Part shown: positions 13,063 to 16,648 of the stretch, piece after piece
Layout: each line of letters starts with the position of its first letter
Position numbering within the stretch: position 1 is the stretch's first letter
Assembly: GCA_016934605.1 (NCBI GenBank)
Contig: JAFGSO010000388.1
Location: 1 to 16,648 of the forward strand
Length of the DNA: 16,648 nucleotides
Direction of reading: 5' to 3'
From: Calditrichota bacterium
GTDB lineage: Bacteria > Calditrichota > Calditrichia > RBG-13-44-9
Translations under genes and position numbers: made by a program
The notes under the pieces: generated by a model
Seen by the model: only the letters and a program-made list of their open reading frames with translations
Told to the model about the DNA's origin: nothing
The model's database searches: none

Positions 13063-14259
13063 ATGAAGTCGATTTTATTACCATTTATTATACTATTTTC
13101 GTTCATTTCAGTTGTAACAGCTCAATCTGTTTTTTCAGGCATTGAAAACGGAATCGGTCTACGTCATTACGTCGGAACCGTCCGTGGAATCGGGATGGGT
13201 GGAACGGGGCTGGCTTCACCAGATTCTATATCGCTCAATGCTTATAACAGCGCCATGTGGCATCATATTTCAGATACAAAAATCAGTTTATCTCTCCGGC
13301 ACAGTTATGTACAGACTGATCTTTCCGGGCAGGAGCTGTCCTCATCAACCGGTAATTTTAACGGATTGCAACTGGCAATTCCAATTCAGAAGAAGAAATG
13401 GGTTTTTGGCATAAATATTGTGCCTTATTCCATTGCAAATTTCAGTTACATTCTGAACCGTCAATCAGCCGGAGAATCCTATCAGGAAAATATATTTTAT
13501 GAAGGCAATCTGGCCAGGTCGCAGCTGAATCTGGTCTGGGCGCCTGTTGAGGGGATTGGGCTTGCTGCCAGCCTGAACTATTTTTTTGGCGATATTCGCG
13601 ATCGCTACTACCTTTTTTTCGAAGATGCAGCAATCAGCGATATTTTTTATCAGATTGAGTATCAGTTGAATGGTCCGGGTATCGGAACAAGTTTTGATAT
13701 TTCACTGCTGGAACCGTTCTATTTGGGCGGATTTATCGATTTTGAGCCAAAAATCACCTTAACCAGAATCACACAAAATCCTATCTCTCTGGAAGAACAG
13801 AAAGAAAAAATCAGTACCAACCTTCCGATTTTTGCTGGATTTGGTACCTCATACCGTTTTAAGAAACAATGGACTGTTTCTGCAGATGTAGTATATCAGG
13901 ATCTTTCCGAGGCGCTTGATCAGAACCAGGCGGATAATCTTGAATCCTTTTATGAAGTTGGTGCAGGGATAGAACATTCCCGATCCCGGGAACGAACAAA
14001 GGCTTTTATGCAGAAATTTGACACCCGCCTGGGTTTCTCTTACGGAAATCTGGGTTATCGTTATAACGATAATTCGATCAGAGAAATGGCAATCCACCTT
14101 GGTTTCGGAATACCTTTCTTTCACGGTCGTGCCAGGATAGACATTGGTTTTAAAGGAGGGATCCGTGGGGATATAACTGAAAATTTGGTTGAAGAAAAAT
14201 TCATTAAAACATTTATTTCTTTATCTGCCGGAGAACTTTGGTATCAGAAAATACGTTAA
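13063..14259 (+). CDS. Outer-membrane beta-barrel protein (PorV/FadL-like)
   Basis: This 398-residue protein starts with a clear signal peptide (MKSILLPFIILFSFISVVTA, cut before QSV). It continues with RGIGMGGTGLASPDSISLNAYNSA in two steps, the gly-rich N-terminal motif shared by FadL/OMPP1 and PorV-like proteins. The remainder alternates short amphipathic strands with turns (aromatic-rich, for example LGFSYGNLGYRYND and LGFGIPFFHGRARIDIGFKGG), as in a barrel of about 14 strands. The C-terminus is FISLSAGELWYQKIR, so Trp and Tyr precede a basic end and there is no canonical final aromatic. It lies between a lipoprotein and a TPR protein on the same strand. The ribosome site is weak (GGAA). 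A transport or export-partner role is inferred from the fold only. Confidence 0.78.
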   Translation: MKSILLPFIILFSFISVVTAQSVFSGIENGIGLRHYVGTVRGIGMGGTGLASPDSISLNAYNSAMWHHISDTKISLSLRHSYVQTDLSGQELSSSTGNFNGLQLAIPIQKKKWVFGINIVPYSIANFSYILNRQSAGESYQENIFYEGNLARSQLNLVWAPVEGIGLAASLNYFFGDIRDRYYLFFEDAAISDIFYQIEYQLNGPGIGTSFDISLLEPFYLGGFIDFEPKITLTRITQNPISLEEQKEKISTNLPIFAGFGTSYRFKKQWTVSADVVYQDLSEALDQNQADNLESFYEVGAGIEHSRSRERTKAFMQKFDTRLGFSYGNLGYRYNDNSIREMAIHLGFGIPFFHGRARIDIGFKGGIRGDITENLVEEKFIKTFISLSAGELWYQKIR

Positions 14260-14310
14260 AATATTTAAAAAACAGATAATTCCTCATTCACGAAAACAGG
14301 AGGAAAGAAG

Positions 14311-15597
14311 GTGAAAGGGAAAACTGTGTTTGGGTCGGGAAACATCTTTTTAGCAGCTCTGGTAGTTATTCTTGTATCTGTGCCTCATCTTTTTGCACAG
14401 CTGGATGATCTTGAAATTTTGGATATTGAAGGCGAGGTTCAATGCGCTCCGGAAAGTCTGACGACCTCTTACGATCAGTTCCGATCGGATTCAATTACGC
14501 AACAGCAGCTTGGTATCTGGTACAGTTTAGCCCGTGAAGAATTCAAGTACAGGAATTATGTGCGGGCGATTCCCTACTACTGGAAAATACTGGTTAACGA
14601 TACCACCGGAAAATTTAAGGTAGTCTATACAAAACTGGCCGAATGTTATTATAATCTAAATTATCCGGACAGTGTGCTAATAGTATGTCACAGAGGGCTC
14701 GAACTTTACCCCGATCAGGTTCGTCTGCACTATTATGCCGGGCTGCTTCAGGATTTAAGAGGCAACCCAACATGTGCGATTCCGCATTATGAGGCTCTTG
14801 TTGAATACAGTGCGCAAGAAAAATCCTACTGGTCAAAACTGGCCTATTTGTATTATAAAACAGATAATCCCAAGGCCATTGAAGCCCAGCAAAAGGTTGT
14901 GAATCTTGATCCGACAGATGTTGAAGCTTCCCGTTTACTGGCAGAAATTATGGAACATTTCGGTGAGGATCCGCTGAAGGCCAGAAAAAATGCCTTTTTA
15001 AATGATACCACCAATGTCGAAAATGCCATGTCCTATGGAAAAGCGGCATTTGATAGAGGATTGAACAAGGAAGCAATAAGACCTTTCAAAGCGGTTCTGA
15101 AACAGGAACCCAAGCATACTACTGCCATGGAATATCTTGGCCGATCGTACGAAGGTTTAAATCAGCTCCGAACAGCATTGGATTATTACCGTGAAATTCT
15201 CCAGATTGAGCCAAGAAACATCAACGTTCTGTGCCTGACTGCTTATGCTTATGGACGCTTGAATGAATTTACGGTTGCCAGACGATACGTGCAGAATGCC
15301 AGAAGAGTGGATCCCGGTAATGGATTACCCCATATGATTATGGCCGAAATTTATGAAAATTCCGTATCGTATTGTATGGATAAACGCACCGAACAAAAAC
15401 TAACATATGATGACAAGCTGGTATATGAAATGACGCAAAGCGAACTAAAAAAAGCAGCCAATGATCCCAACTATGCCAATGAAGCCAAGAGACGGATTGT
15501 TCAGTTTGAACCGCTCACTCCATCTCCTGAAGACCGTTTCATGCATAAAAACCGTTCGATACCCAACGATGAATGTTACAGCTGGATCAATCAATAA
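14311..15597 (+). CDS. Exported TPR-repeat protein
   Basis: GTG is the start: AGGAGG (14298-14303) is 7 bases upstream. The 428-residue protein has a signal peptide (residues 1-29, ending HLFA before QLDD). Four to six tetratricopeptide units follow, between about 60 and 345. The clearest are around 98-134 (VVYTKLAECYYNLNYPDSV), 160-200, 245-275 (AMSYGKAAFDRGLNKEAIRPF) and 280-315 (MEYLGRSYEGLNQLRTALDYY). The C-terminal 80 residues are helical and polar and end with CYSWINQ. TPR proteins of this type are periplasmic scaffolds for outer-membrane assemblies. Its position 51 bases after the barrel gene suggests the three products work together. A strong terminator follows at 15650, closing the unit. 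Confidence 0.85.
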   Translation: MKGKTVFGSGNIFLAALVVILVSVPHLFAQLDDLEILDIEGEVQCAPESLTTSYDQFRSDSITQQQLGIWYSLAREEFKYRNYVRAIPYYWKILVNDTTGKFKVVYTKLAECYYNLNYPDSVLIVCHRGLELYPDQVRLHYYAGLLQDLRGNPTCAIPHYEALVEYSAQEKSYWSKLAYLYYKTDNPKAIEAQQKVVNLDPTDVEASRLLAEIMEHFGEDPLKARKNAFLNDTTNVENAMSYGKAAFDRGLNKEAIRPFKAVLKQEPKHTTAMEYLGRSYEGLNQLRTALDYYREILQIEPRNINVLCLTAYAYGRLNEFTVARRYVQNARRVDPGNGLPHMIMAEIYENSVSYCMDKRTEQKLTYDDKLVYEMTQSELKKAANDPNYANEAKRRIVQFEPLTPSPEDRFMHKNRSIPNDECYSWINQ

Positions 15598-15649
15598 AAA
15601 GTCATTCTTTATAATTTCTGATTGTTTGTAAACAGTAGGACTATTTTTT

Positions 15650-15685
15650 AAATTGCCGTAGATATAATCTGCGGCAATTTTTATT
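15650..15685 (+). terminator. Strong intrinsic terminator of the envelope-protein trio
   Basis: Arms 15650-15663 and 15667-15680 pair over 14 positions around an ATA loop, with a single U-G wobble (15659/15671). The core is AAATTGCCG with CGGCAATTT, and T-rich sequence (TTATTT) follows. It separates the TPR gene from the serine hydroxymethyltransferase gene, 38 bases before the latter's start. Confidence 0.88.
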
Positions 15686-15722
15686 TCAGATCGAGATTAA
15701 ATAAGATTACCAAGGAGATCTC

Positions 15723-16648
15723 ATGCTCGAACATCTAAAAAAAAGTGATCCGGACATTTTCAAGGCTGTCAGGGGTGAAATTGAGCGGGAAAATAATACT
15801 TTTGAACTGATTGCTTCCGAAAATTTTGTCAGTATACCAGTTCTGGAAACCACCGGTTGCGTAATGACCAATAAATATGCCGAAGGTTATCCGGGAAAAC
15901 GTTATTACGGGGGATGTGAGTGGGTAGATGAGGCAGAAAATCTGGCCAGAGACAGGGCCAAAGAACTATTCCAGGCTAAATATGCCAATGTCCAGCCCCA
16001 TTCCGGAACCCAGGCTAACATGGCCATATATTTCACCTTTTGCAAGACCGGGGATACCGTTCTGGGAATGGATCTGGCACATGGCGGGCATCTCTCTCAC
16101 GGAAGTCCGGTCAATTTTTCCGGAAAAATGTATAATATTGTATCTTACGGGGTAAAGCGTGACACCGGTTATATTGATATGGATGACGTCGCACGCAAGG
16201 CCAGGGAACATAAGCCCAGGTTAATCATCGTGGGAGCCAGTGCATACAGCCGTTTTTATCCATTCGAGCAGTTTCGCGAAATTGCTGATGAAATCGGAGC
16301 AATCCTTATGGCAGACATTGCCCACCCTGCCGGCCTGGTGGCTGCCGGACTGCATCCGACGCCCGTTCCGATATGTGATGTTGTAACGACAACCACGCAT
16401 AAAACTCTGCGCGGGCCACGCGGCGGTATGATTCTAATTGGTAAGGACAAAGAAAACGATATGGGAATCGTTGCAGCTAAATCGGGAAGAACCAAAAATA
16501 TTTCGGAACTGATGGACAGCAATGTCATGCCCGGTATTCAGGGAGGACCTCTGATGCATGTAATTGCCGCCAAAGCGGTTGCATTTAAAGAAGCGCTTCA
16601 ACCTTCATTCAAAGATTATGCAGCTCAGATTATCGCAAATGCCAAAGC
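15723..16648 (+). CDS. glyA: Serine hydroxymethyltransferase, cut by right edge
   Basis: The frame is open from the ATG at 15723 (AAGGAG at 15712-15717, spacing 5) to the window end, 308 complete codons. It is a PLP-dependent type I aminotransferase-fold enzyme that converts serine and tetrahydrofolate to glycine and methylene-tetrahydrofolate. Seen here are ELIASENFVS, TNKYAEGYPGKRYYGG, NVQPHSGTQANMA, LAHGGHLSHGSPVNFSGK, ADIAHPAGLVAAGLHP and the PLP-lysine site TTTTHKTLRGPRGG. It then has IQGGPLMHVIAAKAVAFKEAL. The internal segment AKSGRTKNISELMDSNVMPG between the lysine site and QGGP matches the Bacteroidota-style GlyA, which has a short insertion there. About 110-120 residues of the usual 420-430 lie beyond the edge. 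It is separated from the upstream gene by a terminator. Confidence 0.96.
   Translation, partial: MLEHLKKSDPDIFKAVRGEIERENNTFELIASENFVSIPVLETTGCVMTNKYAEGYPGKRYYGGCEWVDEAENLARDRAKELFQAKYANVQPHSGTQANMAIYFTFCKTGDTVLGMDLAHGGHLSHGSPVNFSGKMYNIVSYGVKRDTGYIDMDDVARKAREHKPRLIIVGASAYSRFYPFEQFREIADEIGAILMADIAHPAGLVAAGLHPTPVPICDVVTTTTHKTLRGPRGGMILIGKDKENDMGIVAAKSGRTKNISELMDSNVMPGIQGGPLMHVIAAKAVAFKEALQPSFKDYAAQIIANAK

Noticed and set aside
15623..15634. TGTTT-GT-AAACA as an FNR/CRP-like operator upstream of glyA
   Set aside because: The half-sites are short and do not match FNR (TTGAT) or CRP (TGTGA) consensus. The site lies before the terminator of the preceding gene.

Overview
The window is an ordinary chromosomal stretch of an AT-rich, probably anaerobic or facultatively anaerobic Gram-negative bacterium. 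Two secreted or outer-membrane-type proteins point to a Gram-negative envelope. Their style (PorV/FadL-like barrel, DNRLRE-like lipoprotein, secreted TPR protein) and a Bacteroidota-like serine hydroxymethyltransferase suggest the FCB superphylum (Bacteroidota, Marinimicrobia, Calditrichota, KSB1 or Cloacimonadota-like lineages). That placement is inference from protein style only. I see no phage, transposon, CRISPR, tRNA or rRNA.

Layout: (1) 1-561, minus strand: proline dehydrogenase, cut by the left edge, with its own promoter. (2) 754-4442, plus strand: a compact four-gene operon for a sodium-translocating methylmalonyl-CoA decarboxylase (carboxyltransferase, small membrane anchor, biotin carrier, sodium-pump beta subunit). 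It is preceded by a promoter and a perfect-arm palindrome. (3) 4476-5015, minus: a ferritin-like/rubrerythrin-type diiron protein, divergent from a lone ABC ATPase (5140-6051, plus), which converges on a small cysteine-rich protein (6056-6280, minus). (4) 6463-7338, plus: HAD phosphatase and a 69-residue unknown protein, closed by an intrinsic terminator. (5) 7444-9188, plus: a YciB/septation-like membrane domain fused to a Nudix hydrolase, translationally coupled to a cyclase-family (kynurenine-formamidase-like) hydrolase. (6) 9214-9735, minus: a protein with a UvrD/CarD-like C-terminal domain, with its own promoter. (7) 10042-11580, plus: glutamine synthetase family enzyme. (8) 11767-15597, plus: an envelope trio (lipoprotein, outer-membrane barrel, periplasmic TPR protein) ending in a strong terminator. 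(9) 15723 to the right edge: serine hydroxymethyltransferase.

How it fits together: the decarboxylase operon would convert methylmalonyl-CoA to propionyl-CoA and store the decarboxylation energy as a sodium gradient, as in propionate-forming or amino-acid-fermenting anaerobes. Proline dehydrogenase, glutamine synthetase and GlyA fit an amino-acid-centred metabolism, but this window does not prove linkage. The least explained parts are the YciB-Nudix fusion, the envelope trio, the cysteine-rich small protein and the UvrD-tail-like protein. I found no clear defence or other novel multi-gene system; the envelope trio is the best candidate for something undescribed.
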